A DNA stretch of 14,945 nucleotides, from positions 1 through 14,945 of the forward strand of contig JALRBB010000279.1 of NCBI GenBank assembly GCA_023257915.1, in the 5' to 3' direction. Of this stretch, positions 1-6,867 are shown piece by piece. How positions within the stretch are numbered: position 1 is the first letter of the stretch; every line of letters begins with the position of its first letter. The stretch is from Quisquiliibacterium sp. (GTDB lineage: Bacteria > Pseudomonadota > Gammaproteobacteria > Burkholderiales > Burkholderiaceae_E). The notes beneath the pieces are model-generated. The model saw nothing but the letters and a program-made list of their open reading frames with translations. It had not been told where the DNA came from and ran no database searches. Position numbers and translations under genes: made by a program.

Positions 1-145
1 CGAAGCGCTCGCCGCGCAGCGCGACGAACAGGCAGCCGGGCGTCAACGCACGGGTGTCGGTGCACACGGCAGACAGACGCAGCGCGCCGTCGCCGATCAA
101 TCGGCCCGCCGGCAGGCTGTCGAAGGCGTCGCGCAGCTCAAACAT
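1..145 (-). CDS. murF: UDP-MurNAc-tripeptide--D-alanyl-D-alanine ligase (MurF), N-terminal fragment
   Basis: MurF adds D-Ala-D-Ala to UDP-MurNAc-tripeptide in the cytoplasm, the last cytoplasmic step in making the peptidoglycan pentapeptide. Only the first 48 codons lie in the window; the gene runs off the left edge. The visible peptide begins MFELRDAFDSLPAGRL and contains DTRALTPGCLFVALRGERF, the conserved N-terminal segment of Mur ligase domain 1, which contacts the UDP part. The ATG at 143-145 overlaps the end of murE by 8 bp and has a GGAGA Shine-Dalgarno-like motif about 6 nt upstream, so translation is probably coupled to murE. Its place after murE is the standard dcw order. Identity rests on this short N-terminus plus context. 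Confidence 0.9.
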   Translation of the reverse strand, partial: MFELRDAFDSLPAGRLIGDGALRLSAVCTDTRALTPGCLFVALRGERF

Positions 146-1682
146 CGACGCTCTCCGGTGTCCGGGCTGCAAGCCCCTCGCGCGCCACCGCGAGGTCCGA
201 GAATGGATGACGCACGCCGGCGATTTCCTGATAGCGCTCATGGCCCTTGCCCGCGATCAGCACCACATCGGCGGCGGCCGCGCGCCGCAACGCGGCGGTG
301 ATCGCGACTCGGCGGTCCAGCTCGGTCAGTTCCGGCTCGCGGGTCAGTCCGGCGCGCAGATCGGACACGATCTTGAACGCCGACTCGCCGCGCGGATTGT
401 CACTGGTGATCACCAGCCGGTCGGCGTGATGCTCGGCGATCATGCCCATCATCGACCGTTTGCCGGCGTCACGATCGCCGCCGGCACCGAATACGCACCA
501 CAACGCGCCGCCGCGTGCCTGAGCGACCGGGCGCAACGCACCCAGCACGCTCGCCAGCGCGTCCGGCGTGTGGGCATAGTCGATGACCGCCAGTGGCGCG
601 CCGGGACACTCGACGAACTGCATGCGGCCCTCGACCGGCCGCAGGGCCGCGAGCGATTCCGCGACCTGATCGAAGCCAATTCCCATGCCCAGCCAACAGC
701 CGGCGACCGCCAGCGCGTTGGACACGTTGAAGCTGCCAAGCAGCCTGAGCGCCACCTCGGCGCGGCCAAAATCGCCTCCGAGAACGAAGCTTGAGCCCTC
801 ACCGGTCTCGCGAAGACTCTCGGCGATCAGCACCGCGTCGCCCCGCGCTCCGAACTGAGACGGCGCAAACCCGTAGACGATGCGGGTTGGCATCGGATCC
901 AGCGCAGACGCGGCCGACAGCATGCGCGGTGACAACTCATCGTCGCCATTGACGACCATCGCCTGCAGACTTGGCCAGCGAAACAGGGCGGCCTTCGCAA
1001 GCGCGTAGTCCTGCATCGTGCCGTGATAGTCGAGATGATCCCGCGTCAGGTTCGTATACGCGGCGACCCGGATCCGGGTACCGCTGATCCGCCCTTGATG
1101 CAGACCGATTGAGGACGCCTCCATCGCGACCGAGTCGACGCCCTGCGCGACGAAGCGGCGCAGCAGCGCCTGGGTACCGAGGGCATCCGGAGTCGTGTAG
1201 TCATGCGGCTGCAACGCGTCGACCGGCCCGTAGCCCAGGGTGCCGATGACCGCCGGCTTGCGTCCCATCGCCTGCAGTCCGCGTGCGATCCATTGCGTCG
1301 TGCTGGTCTTGCCGTTGGTGCCGGTGACCGCGACGATGTCGAGTTGTTCACTCGGACGACCATGAAACTCGCTGGCAATCTGCCCGGCCAGTTCGCGCAG
1401 CCCGGCGACCGGATGCGCAGCGATCTCGCCGGGGATTGATACCTCGACGCCTTGCTCGAACACCACGGCCCGCGCACCACGCGCGATCGCCTGCCCGATG
1501 AACTCACGTCCGTCGACCCGCAACCCCGGCATCGCAAAGAAGGCATCGCCCGGCTGCACCGCCCGGCTGTCGCTACGCAGTTCGGCGTGCGCAGCCAGCG
1601 TTGCACGTAGCTGCTGGCCAAGCTCGGCCGCCTGCGGCGCGATCGGCGCAAAGAACCCCGGATCGTCGGCCTGCATGCTCAT
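138..1682 (-). CDS. murE: UDP-MurNAc-L-Ala-D-Glu:meso-diaminopimelate ligase (MurE)
   Basis: MurE is the cytoplasmic ATP-dependent ligase that adds the third stem-peptide residue to UDP-MurNAc-L-Ala-D-Glu. The 514-residue product has the Mur N-terminal domain, then the P-loop TGTNGKTS at about 120-127, a central-domain lysine in YALAKAALF near 230 (position of the carbamylated Lys), and DNPR at about 428-431. DNPR marks enzymes that use meso-diaminopimelate rather than lysine, so a Gram-negative-type wall is expected. I chose the ATG at 1680-1682: its first base is the last base of the ftsI stop codon, and a GGGAGG motif lies 7 nt upstream. A GTG one codon earlier (1683-1685) and an ATG two codons later are alternatives. 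Overlap with both ftsI and murF implies co-translation. Confidence 0.96.
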   Translation of the reverse strand: MSMQADDPGFFAPIAPQAAELGQQLRATLAAHAELRSDSRAVQPGDAFFAMPGLRVDGREFIGQAIARGARAVVFEQGVEVSIPGEIAAHPVAGLRELAGQIASEFHGRPSEQLDIVAVTGTNGKTSTTQWIARGLQAMGRKPAVIGTLGYGPVDALQPHDYTTPDALGTQALLRRFVAQGVDSVAMEASSIGLHQGRISGTRIRVAAYTNLTRDHLDYHGTMQDYALAKAALFRWPSLQAMVVNGDDELSPRMLSAASALDPMPTRIVYGFAPSQFGARGDAVLIAESLRETGEGSSFVLGGDFGRAEVALRLLGSFNVSNALAVAGCWLGMGIGFDQVAESLAALRPVEGRMQFVECPGAPLAVIDYAHTPDALASVLGALRPVAQARGGALWCVFGAGGDRDAGKRSMMGMIAEHHADRLVITSDNPRGESAFKIVSDLRAGLTREPELTELDRRVAITAALRRAAAADVVLIAGKGHERYQEIAGVRHPFSDLAVAREGLAARTPESVDV

Positions 1683-3415
1683 CACATGCCCTCCCGGACG
1701 GCGCCTGCCGGGATCATCTGGCCGGTCAGCGGAGCATCCGGCGAGACCCGCAGCGTGCGCAGCGCATCGCCAACAATCCGCGAAAACACCGGCGCCGCCA
1801 CCAGGCCACCGTAGTGCTTGCCGGCTGAGGGCTCGTCGATCATCACGGCGACGACCAGGCGCGGATCGGACACCGGCGCGAAACCGACGAACGACGAGAT
1901 GTACTTGTTGACGTAGCGCCCGCCTTCCTGCTTGTGCGCGGTGCCGGTCTTGCCGGCGACCCGGTAACCCGGCACCTGCGCCAGCGGGGCGGTGCCGCTC
2001 GCGCTCGCGGCCAACTCGAGCATATTGCGCACCGCCTGGTTCGTGCGGGCGCTGACCACCGGCACGCCCTGGGCCGGCTCGTTCGTACGCATCATCGACA
2101 GCGGCACGATGTCGCCGTCACGCGCAAACAGCGTATAGGCGCGCGCCAGTTGCAGCAGCGAGACCGAGATGCCGTGGCCGTACGACATCGTCGCCTGCTC
2201 GATCGGACGCCACTTCTTGTAGGGCCGCAGGCGCCCGGCCACCGCACCGGGAAAACCGATGTCGGGCGCCTGCCCGAAGCCGACTGCCGAGTACATCTCC
2301 CACATCTTTTGCGGCGGCATCGTCAGCGCCATCTTCGCGGTGCCGACGTTCGAGGACTTTTGCAGCACCTGCTCGACCGTCAGCGCGCCATAGGCATGCA
2401 CATCGCTGATCGTGTGCTTGCCGACCGTCATGCGCCCGGGTGCGGTTTCGATCATCGATTGCGGCGTGAACTTGCCGCTTTCAAGCGCAACCAGCGTGGT
2501 GAACGGCTTGAGCGTGGAGCCTGGCTCGAAGGTATCGGTGATGACCCGGTTGCGCAGCTGCGCCCCCGACAGCTGGCGGCGCGAATTCGGGTCGTAAGTG
2601 GGCAGGTTCGCCAGCGCCAGCACTTCGCCGCTACGCACGTCGAGCACCACGACCGCACCGGCCTTGGCCTTGTGTTCAGCGATCGCGTCGCGCAACGCTG
2701 AAAACGCGTGATACTGTATCTTGCTGTCGATCGACAGGTACAGATCGCGCCCATCGTGCGGCTCGCTCAGCATCCCGAGGCTCTCGATCGTGCGACCGCG
2801 TCCGTCGCGGATCACCCGGCGGCTGCCCGGCTTGCCGGCCAGCACACTGTCGCGCGACAGTTCCATCCCCTCCTGCCCGGTGTCCTCGACATTGGTGAAG
2901 CCGACCACATGGGCGAGCGCATCCGCCTCGGGGTAGTAGCGCTTGTACTCCTTGCGCTGGTGCACGCCCGCGATGCCGAGTTCCTCGATCTGCACGGCGA
3001 CCGACGCCTCGACCTGTCGCTTCAGATAGACGAAGGTCTTTTCCTGATTGGCGACCAGCTTGGTGATCGTCCGCTCAGGCATCTGCAGCAAGCGCGCCAG
3101 CTCCGTGAGCTGCGACTGGGTCGGCTTGAAGTCCTCCGGATACGCCCAGATCGCTCGCGCCGGCAGGCTGGCCGCGAGCACTACGCCATTGCGATCAAGC
3201 AGCTTGCCGCGCGAGGCGGGCAGCTCCAGCGTGCGGCCGTAGCGCACCTCCCCCTGGCGCTGCAGGAATTCGTTGGACAGCACCTGCAGATAGACCGCGC
3301 GCGCCGCCAGCGCCAGGAACGCGCAGGCCACCAGCAGCATCACGAGCCGCGAGCGGAACGCCGGCAGCCGTACCTGCAACAGCGGGTTCGACGCGAACGG
3401 CAGGCCGCGGCTCAT
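1682..3415 (-). CDS. ftsI: Peptidoglycan D,D-transpeptidase FtsI (PBP3)
   Basis: FtsI is the monofunctional class B penicillin-binding protein that cross-links septal peptidoglycan in the periplasm with FtsW. The 577-residue protein has a short basic N-terminus, one membrane segment at about 23-47, a non-catalytic periplasmic domain, and a transpeptidase domain with all three active-site motifs: STLK at 300-303 (nucleophile Ser300), SSN at 354-356 and KTGT at 489-492. Length matches the family. The ATG start overlaps the ftsL stop as ATGA (3412-3415). The 3' end overlaps murE by one base and supplies its Shine-Dalgarno sequence. No essential residue is missing. Confidence 0.97.
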   Translation of the reverse strand: MSRGLPFASNPLLQVRLPAFRSRLVMLLVACAFLALAARAVYLQVLSNEFLQRQGEVRYGRTLELPASRGKLLDRNGVVLAASLPARAIWAYPEDFKPTQSQLTELARLLQMPERTITKLVANQEKTFVYLKRQVEASVAVQIEELGIAGVHQRKEYKRYYPEADALAHVVGFTNVEDTGQEGMELSRDSVLAGKPGSRRVIRDGRGRTIESLGMLSEPHDGRDLYLSIDSKIQYHAFSALRDAIAEHKAKAGAVVVLDVRSGEVLALANLPTYDPNSRRQLSGAQLRNRVITDTFEPGSTLKPFTTLVALESGKFTPQSMIETAPGRMTVGKHTISDVHAYGALTVEQVLQKSSNVGTAKMALTMPPQKMWEMYSAVGFGQAPDIGFPGAVAGRLRPYKKWRPIEQATMSYGHGISVSLLQLARAYTLFARDGDIVPLSMMRTNEPAQGVPVVSARTNQAVRNMLELAASASGTAPLAQVPGYRVAGKTGTAHKQEGGRYVNKYISSFVGFAPVSDPRLVVAVMIDEPSAGKHYGGLVAAPVFSRIVGDALRTLRVSPDAPLTGQMIPAGAVREGM

Positions 3416-3711
3416 CGGGCGGGCACCATCGCAGTTTGTTCGGCCAGCGGTTCGGTGACCAGATACAGCGTGCGCTGCGGCGGCGCCGGTTGCATCGCCA
3501 GGCCTTTGCGGGCCTTCGAATCGATCAGCGAGGAGGTTGCCAACGCGCCCTGTTCGAGCTGGAGCTGGTTCCAGTGCACCTCAAGCTGGCGCGACTTGCC
3601 CTGCGCACGCTCGACGTCGATGAACAGCTTGCGCGCCCGATGCTGCGACGTGACCAGCCCGAGCGCACAAACCACCAGCACCGCAGCCAGCATTGCGTTC
3701 AGGCGGATCAT
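3412..3711 (-). CDS. ftsL: Cell division protein FtsL
   Basis: FtsL is a small bitopic divisome protein that works with FtsB and FtsQ to activate septal wall synthesis by FtsWI. The 99-residue product has the expected plan: a very short cytoplasmic tail, one hydrophobic segment at about 6-22 ([17 protein letters not shown]), then a charged, heptad-like periplasmic region at about 27-62 consistent with a coiled coil. FtsL sequences diverge strongly, so the assignment leans on size, topology and position between rsmH and ftsI. The ATG overlaps the rsmH stop and the stop overlaps the ftsI start, both as ATGA, indicating tight translational coupling. Confidence 0.9.
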   Translation of the reverse strand: MIRLNAMLAAVLVVCALGLVTSQHRARKLFIDVERAQGKSRQLEVHWNQLQLEQGALATSSLIDSKARKGLAMQPAPPQRTLYLVTEPLAEQTAMVPAR

Positions 3712-4706
3712 TGCGCCACCCCATCGCCGGATGCGCTCATCTCGATCCGCTCGGCCACCCGCAGCACCGCCGAACGGGCACGTGGATTACGCGCGACCTC
3801 CGCATCGCCGGGCAGAACCCTGCCCAGCGCGCGCAGCCGCAGCCGGACCCCGGCCGCGAGCGTGCCCCGGATCGGGTCCCGTTCCGCGGTGCGTCCGCTC
3901 TCACGCGCAATGAATTGCTTCACGATCCGGTCTTCGAGTGAATGAAAGCTGATCACGGCCAGCCGGCCAGCCGACCTCAGGCGCTGCACTGCGGCCTCTA
4001 GGCCGACCTCGAGCTCCGCAAGCTCCTGATTGACGAAAATCCGTAGAGCCTGAAAGGTGCGTGTTGCCGGGTCTTTGCCCACCTCCGGCCTCTTCTGGCG
4101 GCGCCGGACGACACCAGCCACGAGGCGGGCAAGCTCTGCGGTGGTCGCAAGAGCGGACTCGCCGGCGTCCCGGCGGCGAGCAACAATCGCCTTTGCAATC
4201 GGAACAGCAAACCGTTCTTCCCCATAAGTCCTCACCACCTCGGCGATCTCGTCTTCCGACGCGACGAGCAGCCATTGACGCGCAGACATGCCCTGCGTCG
4301 GATCCATACGCATGTCGAGCGGGCCGTCGTCGCGGAAGCTGAATCCGCGCGACGGATCGTCCAGTTGCGGGGAAGACACGCCCAGATCGAACAGCACGCC
4401 GTCGACTGCCTCGACGCCGCGCGAATCAAGCGCGGCCCCGAGTTGCGAAAACCGTGCATGCCCGATCCAGAACCGCCCATCCCCCGTCCTCTCCAGCAAA
4501 CGCCCACCGGCCGCCACGGCCTGCGGATCGCGATCCAGCGCAATCAGGCGCCCCGACGGACCCAGCCGTTCCAGGATTGCGCTGCTATGCCCGCCGCGAC
4601 CGAAGGTGCAGTCGAGATACACACCGTCAGCCCGAATCGCGAGCGCTGCAATCGACTCCTGAAGCAGGACCGGCAGATGTCCCGTTTCACCTTGTTCCAG
4701 GGTCAA
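3708..4706 (-). CDS. rsmH: 16S rRNA (cytosine1402-N4)-methyltransferase RsmH (MraW)
   Basis: RsmH methylates N4 of C1402 in 16S rRNA using S-adenosylmethionine, tuning the ribosomal P site. The 332-residue protein carries family hallmarks: [10 protein letters not shown] near the N-terminus, [12 protein letters not shown] at 30-41 (SAM-binding loop), [31 protein letters not shown] and, toward the end, [16 protein letters not shown]. The start appears to be TTG at 4704-4706. It is preceded by AGGCGG 5 nt upstream, no ATG or GTG lies between the upstream in-frame stop and the first conserved motif, and homologues need about ten residues before HLPVLL. That upstream in-frame stop is the mraZ stop codon itself, three codons before the TTG. 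The 3' end overlaps ftsL as ATGA. Confidence 0.96.
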   Translation of the reverse strand: MTLEQGETGHLPVLLQESIAALAIRADGVYLDCTFGRGGHSSAILERLGPSGRLIALDRDPQAVAAGGRLLERTGDGRFWIGHARFSQLGAALDSRGVEAVDGVLFDLGVSSPQLDDPSRGFSFRDDGPLDMRMDPTQGMSARQWLLVASEDEIAEVVRTYGEERFAVPIAKAIVARRRDAGESALATTAELARLVAGVVRRRQKRPEVGKDPATRTFQALRIFVNQELAELEVGLEAAVQRLRSAGRLAVISFHSLEDRIVKQFIARESGRTAERDPIRGTLAAGVRLRLRALGRVLPGDAEVARNPRARSAVLRVAERIEMSASGDGVAQ

Positions 4707-4711
4707 GTGCG

Positions 4712-4717
4712 CCGCCT
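4712..4717 (-). promoter_or_regulatory. Ribosome binding site deciding the TTG start of rsmH
   Basis: On the minus strand AGGCGG (5 of 6 matches to AGGAGG) ends 5 nt before the TTG start and begins inside the mraZ stop codon TAG. Ribosomes finishing mraZ could reinitiate here. The spacing and lack of ATG or GTG alternatives support the TTG start. Confidence 0.5.
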
Positions 4718-5144
4718 AGAACGAAAAATTCGCCAGGGCATCGGGCATGCCCGACGCAATCGCCTCCTGGTCCTTCGCGGCCAGGGACGGGCTGTCCCAG
4801 ACTTCGAAGTGACTCCCCATGCCGAGCAACATCACGTCCTTGACGAGCCCGGCGGCCTGCCGCAGCTCGGGGCTGACGAGGATGCGACCGGCCGAATCCA
4901 TATCGACGTCGGTAGCGCTACCCAGAAAGATGCGTTGCCAGGGACGCGCCGAGATCGGCAGGGCCGCGATTCGCTCGCGATGCACCTCCCAGACCGGGCG
5001 CGGGAACAGCATCAGGCAGCCATCGGGGTGGCGGGTCAGGGTCACGCGGCCTTCGCATTGCAGCGAAAGGGCGTCACGATGCCTTGCAGGGACGGTCAAC
5101 CGACCCTTGGCATCAAGCGACAGCGCGGAACTCCCCTGGAACAT
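4716..5144 (-). CDS. mraZ: Transcriptional regulator MraZ
   Basis: MraZ is a SpoVT/AbrB-fold DNA-binding protein that represses its own dcw operon by binding short GTGGG-type repeats near the promoter. The 142-residue product has the two characteristic half-domains, seen as DAKGRLTVP at 11-19 and DSAGRILVS at 83-91. I chose the ATG at 5142-5144, giving [16 protein letters not shown], the usual family N-terminus; the frame stays open upstream to about 5219, but those residues match nothing in the family. A GAGGT motif lies about 10 nt upstream. It is the first gene of the dcw operon, and its probable operator is visible at 5212-5247. Length is normal. Confidence 0.95.
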   Translation of the reverse strand: MFQGSSALSLDAKGRLTVPARHRDALSLQCEGRVTLTRHPDGCLMLFPRPVWEVHRERIAALPISARPWQRIFLGSATDVDMDSAGRILVSPELRQAAGLVKDVMLLGMGSHFEVWDSPSLAAKDQEAIASGMPDALANFSF

Positions 5145-5211
5145 CCCCGTCCGGACCTCGATGAATGAGGCAATCCGGGGGTTTCGAACCGGTTGTTGGG
5201 CCGGCGAATAT

Positions 5212-5247
5212 CCCCACAAATCACCACTTTTTCACACAAGCCCCCAC
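5212..5247 (-). promoter_or_regulatory. Probable MraZ operator: four GTGGG-like repeats with 10-bp period
   Basis: Read on the minus strand, GTGGGG (5242-5247), GTGTGA (5232-5237), GTGGTG (5222-5227) and GTGGGG (5212-5217) recur at exactly 10-bp intervals. Known MraZ boxes are TGGGN repeats separated by 5 nt, the same period. The first repeat overlaps the proposed -10 element and the others cover the start of the transcript, which suits repression by occlusion. The two outer copies are closest to consensus and the inner two are degenerate. Confidence 0.8.
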
Positions 5248-5275
5248 TCTAGCGAATATTGGCTTCTAGGGTCAA
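5246..5275 (-). promoter_or_regulatory. Probable sigma-70 promoter of the mraZ/dcw operon
   Basis: On the minus strand a -35 element TTGACC (5270-5275) and a -10 element TAGAGT (5246-5251) are separated by 18 bp. The -35 matches 5 of 6 consensus bases and the -10 matches 4 of 6. Transcription would start near 5239, leaving a leader of about 95 nt before mraZ. The MraZ-box array begins at the -10, which supports the call. Confidence 0.7.
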
Positions 5276-5393
5276 GTGAGATCCGGAGTTTTTACCAATG
5301 GAGACAAGCACTTACTGTGCAAAATGTAAGTGCATTAAAGCAAAATATTCAACAAAATGAAGGGTCTAGGCGAACTTATGAATGTTCAACCTG
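5276..5393. other. AT-rich spacer between the mraZ promoter and the rnpB terminator
   Basis: This stretch is about 37% GC (45 of 120 bases in 5281-5400), far below the roughly 65% around it. It contains an 8-bp dyad (5308-5333) and several A/T runs, but no convincing gene. A 29-codon plus-strand open frame (5357-5446) exists, without a good ribosome binding site. The AT richness could act as an UP-like or protein-binding region upstream of the mraZ promoter, or be a remnant of inserted DNA. Confidence 0.5.
5308..5333. repeat. Perfect 8-bp inverted repeat upstream of the mraZ promoter
   Basis: GCACTTAC (5308-5315) and GTAAGTGC (5326-5333) form a perfect inverted repeat with a 10-nt spacer. 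It lies about 33 bp upstream of the proposed mraZ -35 element and about 60 bp beyond the terminator-like hairpin. No U-run follows on either strand, so an operator for a dimeric regulator is more likely than a terminator. Arms 18 bp apart centre to centre could place half-sites on nearly the same DNA face. Confidence 0.5.
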
Positions 5394-5429
5394 AAAACCC
5401 GGCCGAAACCCTGTGGCAATTTCGGCCGG
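5394..5429 (-). terminator. Probable rho-independent terminator of rnpB
   Basis: On the minus strand CCGGCCGAAA (5420-5429) pairs perfectly with TTTCGGCCGG (5399-5408) around an 11-nt loop, followed within a base or two by TTTT (5394-5397). It lies about 22 nt past the 3' end of RNase P RNA. The T-run is short, so termination may be partial or the hairpin may mainly guard precursor processing. Confidence 0.55.
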
Positions 5430-5444
5430 AACCCAGTGGAAAAT
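5400..5444. repeat. Two imperfect direct repeats of about 22 bp (period 23), resembling IS21-type end repeats
   Basis: On the plus strand CGGCCGAAACCCTGTGGCAA (from 5400) is followed 23 bp later by CGGCCGGAACCCAGTGGAAA (from 5423), with most positions identical. From memory, similar CGGCCGGAACCCAGTGG units occur as multiple terminal repeats in some IS21-family elements. No transposase gene is present here, so at most this is an end remnant. The repeats overlap the terminator hairpin. Confidence 0.45.
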
Positions 5445-5450
5445 GAAAGT

Positions 5451-5868
5451 GGAGCGGGCCTGTAGGCCGGATTCTGTGAGCCGGTTTCCCGGCCCGACGG
5501 TCATTCCTCTGGGCGCACGGTTACCCGTGCGCTCTAGCCACCTACCCGCACGCTCGGGCGGGCCGCCCTGTCCGGCACAAAGCCGGGTCGCGTGCCTATT
5601 TGGTGTTGCTCCGGGTGGGGTTTGGCGTGCCGTTCGTGTCGCCACGAACGCGGTGAGCTCTTACCTCACCGTTTCACCCTTGCCTGGCAAGCCACAACCC
5701 GGTTTGCACCGGCCCGTGACCAGCCATCGGCGGTCTGTTCTCTGTGCCACTTTCCGTCGCCTTGGGTCTTTCGACTTGCTGCGCCTGGCCGTTGACCAGC
5801 ACCCTGCCCTGCGGAGTCCGGACCTTCCTCCAGCGACTTGCGCCGCCAGCGACCGTCCGGCCCGCTCC
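5451..5868 (-). ncRNA. rnpB: RNase P RNA, bacterial class A
   Basis: This is the catalytic RNA that removes 5' leaders from pre-tRNAs. On the minus strand it starts with GGAGCGGGCC (5859-5868) and ends with the complementary GGCCCGCTCC (5451-5460), which form terminal helix P1. Recognisable conserved blocks in order: GAGGAAGGTCCGGACTCC, then GCAGGGCAGGGTGCTGG, GACGGAAAGTGGCACAGAGA, the L15 region GGTGAGGTAAGAGCTCACCG (binds the tRNA CCA end), AGAGGAATGACCG, and ACAGAATCCGGCCTACAGG near the 3' end. Length is about 418 nt, normal for class A. It lies 11 bp after the stop of the upstream dehydrogenase gene and about 200 bp before the mraZ promoter. Exact ends are estimated from helix P1. Confidence 0.97.
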
Positions 5869-5876
5869 AGTTGGGG

Positions 5877-5882
5877 ATTTTA
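5877..5882 (-). promoter_or_regulatory. Probable -10 element of rnpB
   Basis: TAAAAT on the minus strand matches 5 of 6 bases of the consensus -10 and sits 8 nt before the first base of RNase P RNA, the right distance for a start site. It overlaps the TAA stop codon of the upstream gene. No good -35 hexamer is visible 16-18 bp upstream (the DNA there is GC-only), so rnpB may also depend on read-through. Confidence 0.4.
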
Positions 5883-6863
5883 CGCCTTCAGGCGTACCGC
5901 CGCCGCATTGTCCTCGACATAGGCGCGAACGATCGCATCGAAATCGCTGTCGGCGCGAAAGCCCATCGCCAGCGCCCGGCTGGTGTCGAAGCGCGCGGCC
6001 CAGGTGCGCACCAGGCGCATCACATTCTCATCGGGCTGGTGGCGCACCAGGGCCACCGCCGCGTCGCCGCCGACCTTGCGCAGCGCCGCCATTTCCTCGT
6101 GCATCGAGGCGACCAGTCCGGGCAGGTTCACCGAGCGATGCCAGCCCCAGTCGGCCGCCGGCAAGCCCAGCGCATGCAGGAACATGCCGACCACCGCGCG
6201 CGGCGACGCGATCCACATCTCGGTGGACGGATCGACCGGCAGGATCGCCTCGACCCCGGCCAGCGGCTCGCGGATGATGCCCGACGCAAAGCCCGAGGCA
6301 GCACCATTGGGCGTGCCCGGACGCACGACGACAGTCGGCACCCGCACGCTGCGCCCGTCGATGAAACCCTTGCGGCTGTAGTCCTGAACCAGCACTTCGC
6401 CGATCAGCTTCTGCGCGCCGTAAGAGCCCTGCGGAGTCGGCGTGGTCGCATCGGTGACCAGCGGCGGAAGATCGCCGCCGAACACCGCGATCGAGCTGGA
6501 AAACAGCACCCGCGGCTGCGTGCCGACAGCGCGGCAGGCTTCCAGCAGGTTGCGGGTGCCGTCCAGGTTCACGCGCATGCCAAGCTCGAAATCCGCCTCG
6601 GCGGTTCCGCTCACCACCGCGGCCAGATGGACGACGACCCGGGTGTCGCGGTTGACCAGCGACGAGACAGTGGCCGGATCGGCGATGCTGCCCGCGACAT
6701 TGGCCACCTTGGGGTCGACGATGCGACCCTCGCCCTGGTCGAAGCAGACGATGCGCGAGATCGGATGAGGCTTGCCATCGAGCGTGACCGTGCCGTTGTC
6801 CAGCAGCTTGCGGATCAGTTGCTGGCCCAGAAAGCCGGCACCGCCGGTGATCAGGATTTCCAT
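5880..6863 (-). CDS. NAD-dependent epimerase/dehydratase family protein, D-erythronate dehydrogenase-like
   Basis: This is a 327-residue extended SDR enzyme. It has the NAD-binding glycine motif GGAGFLG at 7-13, a conserved central strand with HLAAVVSG near 79-86, the catalytic serine region SSS at 122-124, and YGAQK at 148-152 (catalytic Tyr and Lys). The SYGAQK motif and overall layout resemble DenD, which oxidises D-erythronate at C2; that substrate is an inference, and other sugar-acid or nucleotide-sugar substrates are possible. The start is set by the ATG at 6861-6863 with AAGGAG 9 nt upstream; the frame is open upstream but overlaps the DUF3025 gene. The stop is 11 bp before rnpB. The nearby glycerate kinase and tartrate-type dehydrogenase support a role in sugar-acid catabolism. 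Confidence 0.8.
   Translation of the reverse strand: MEILITGGAGFLGQQLIRKLLDNGTVTLDGKPHPISRIVCFDQGEGRIVDPKVANVAGSIADPATVSSLVNRDTRVVVHLAAVVSGTAEADFELGMRVNLDGTRNLLEACRAVGTQPRVLFSSSIAVFGGDLPPLVTDATTPTPQGSYGAQKLIGEVLVQDYSRKGFIDGRSVRVPTVVVRPGTPNGAASGFASGIIREPLAGVEAILPVDPSTEMWIASPRAVVGMFLHALGLPAADWGWHRSVNLPGLVASMHEEMAALRKVGGDAAVALVRHQPDENVMRLVRTWAARFDTSRALAMGFRADSDFDAIVRAYVEDNAAAVRLKA
5881..5896. repeat. Short hairpin at the 3' end of the SDR gene
   Basis: The plus strand reads TACGCC-TTCA-GGCGTA, a perfect 6-bp stem with a 4-nt loop spanning the stop codon of the upstream gene. It has no U-run after it, so it is a weak terminator candidate; it may instead separate that mRNA from the RNase P RNA precursor. 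Confidence 0.35.
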
Positions 6864-6867
6864 CGTT

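Noticed and set aside
2708..3913. Long plus-strand open frame of about 400 codons across ftsI, ftsL and rsmH.
   Set aside because: It is antisense to three well-supported genes. Its translation is rich in Arg, His, Gln and Ala without family motifs, which is typical of a shadow frame in GC-rich DNA.
5145..5219. 25-residue N-terminal extension of MraZ.
   Set aside because: It would cover the MraZ-box array, and the family starts with MFQG-type sequence at the ATG at 5144.
5357..5446. A 29-codon plus-strand frame between rnpB and mraZ (begins MKGLGELMNVQPENPAETLW).
   Set aside because: It has no good ribosome binding site and half of it is the repeat/terminator sequence. A real small protein cannot be excluded, but the sequence does not support one.
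5413..5922. Plus-strand open frames over the RNase P RNA region.
   Set aside because: They lie on the complement of a clearly structured RNA gene; the peptides have no motifs and the conserved blocks are those of rnpB.
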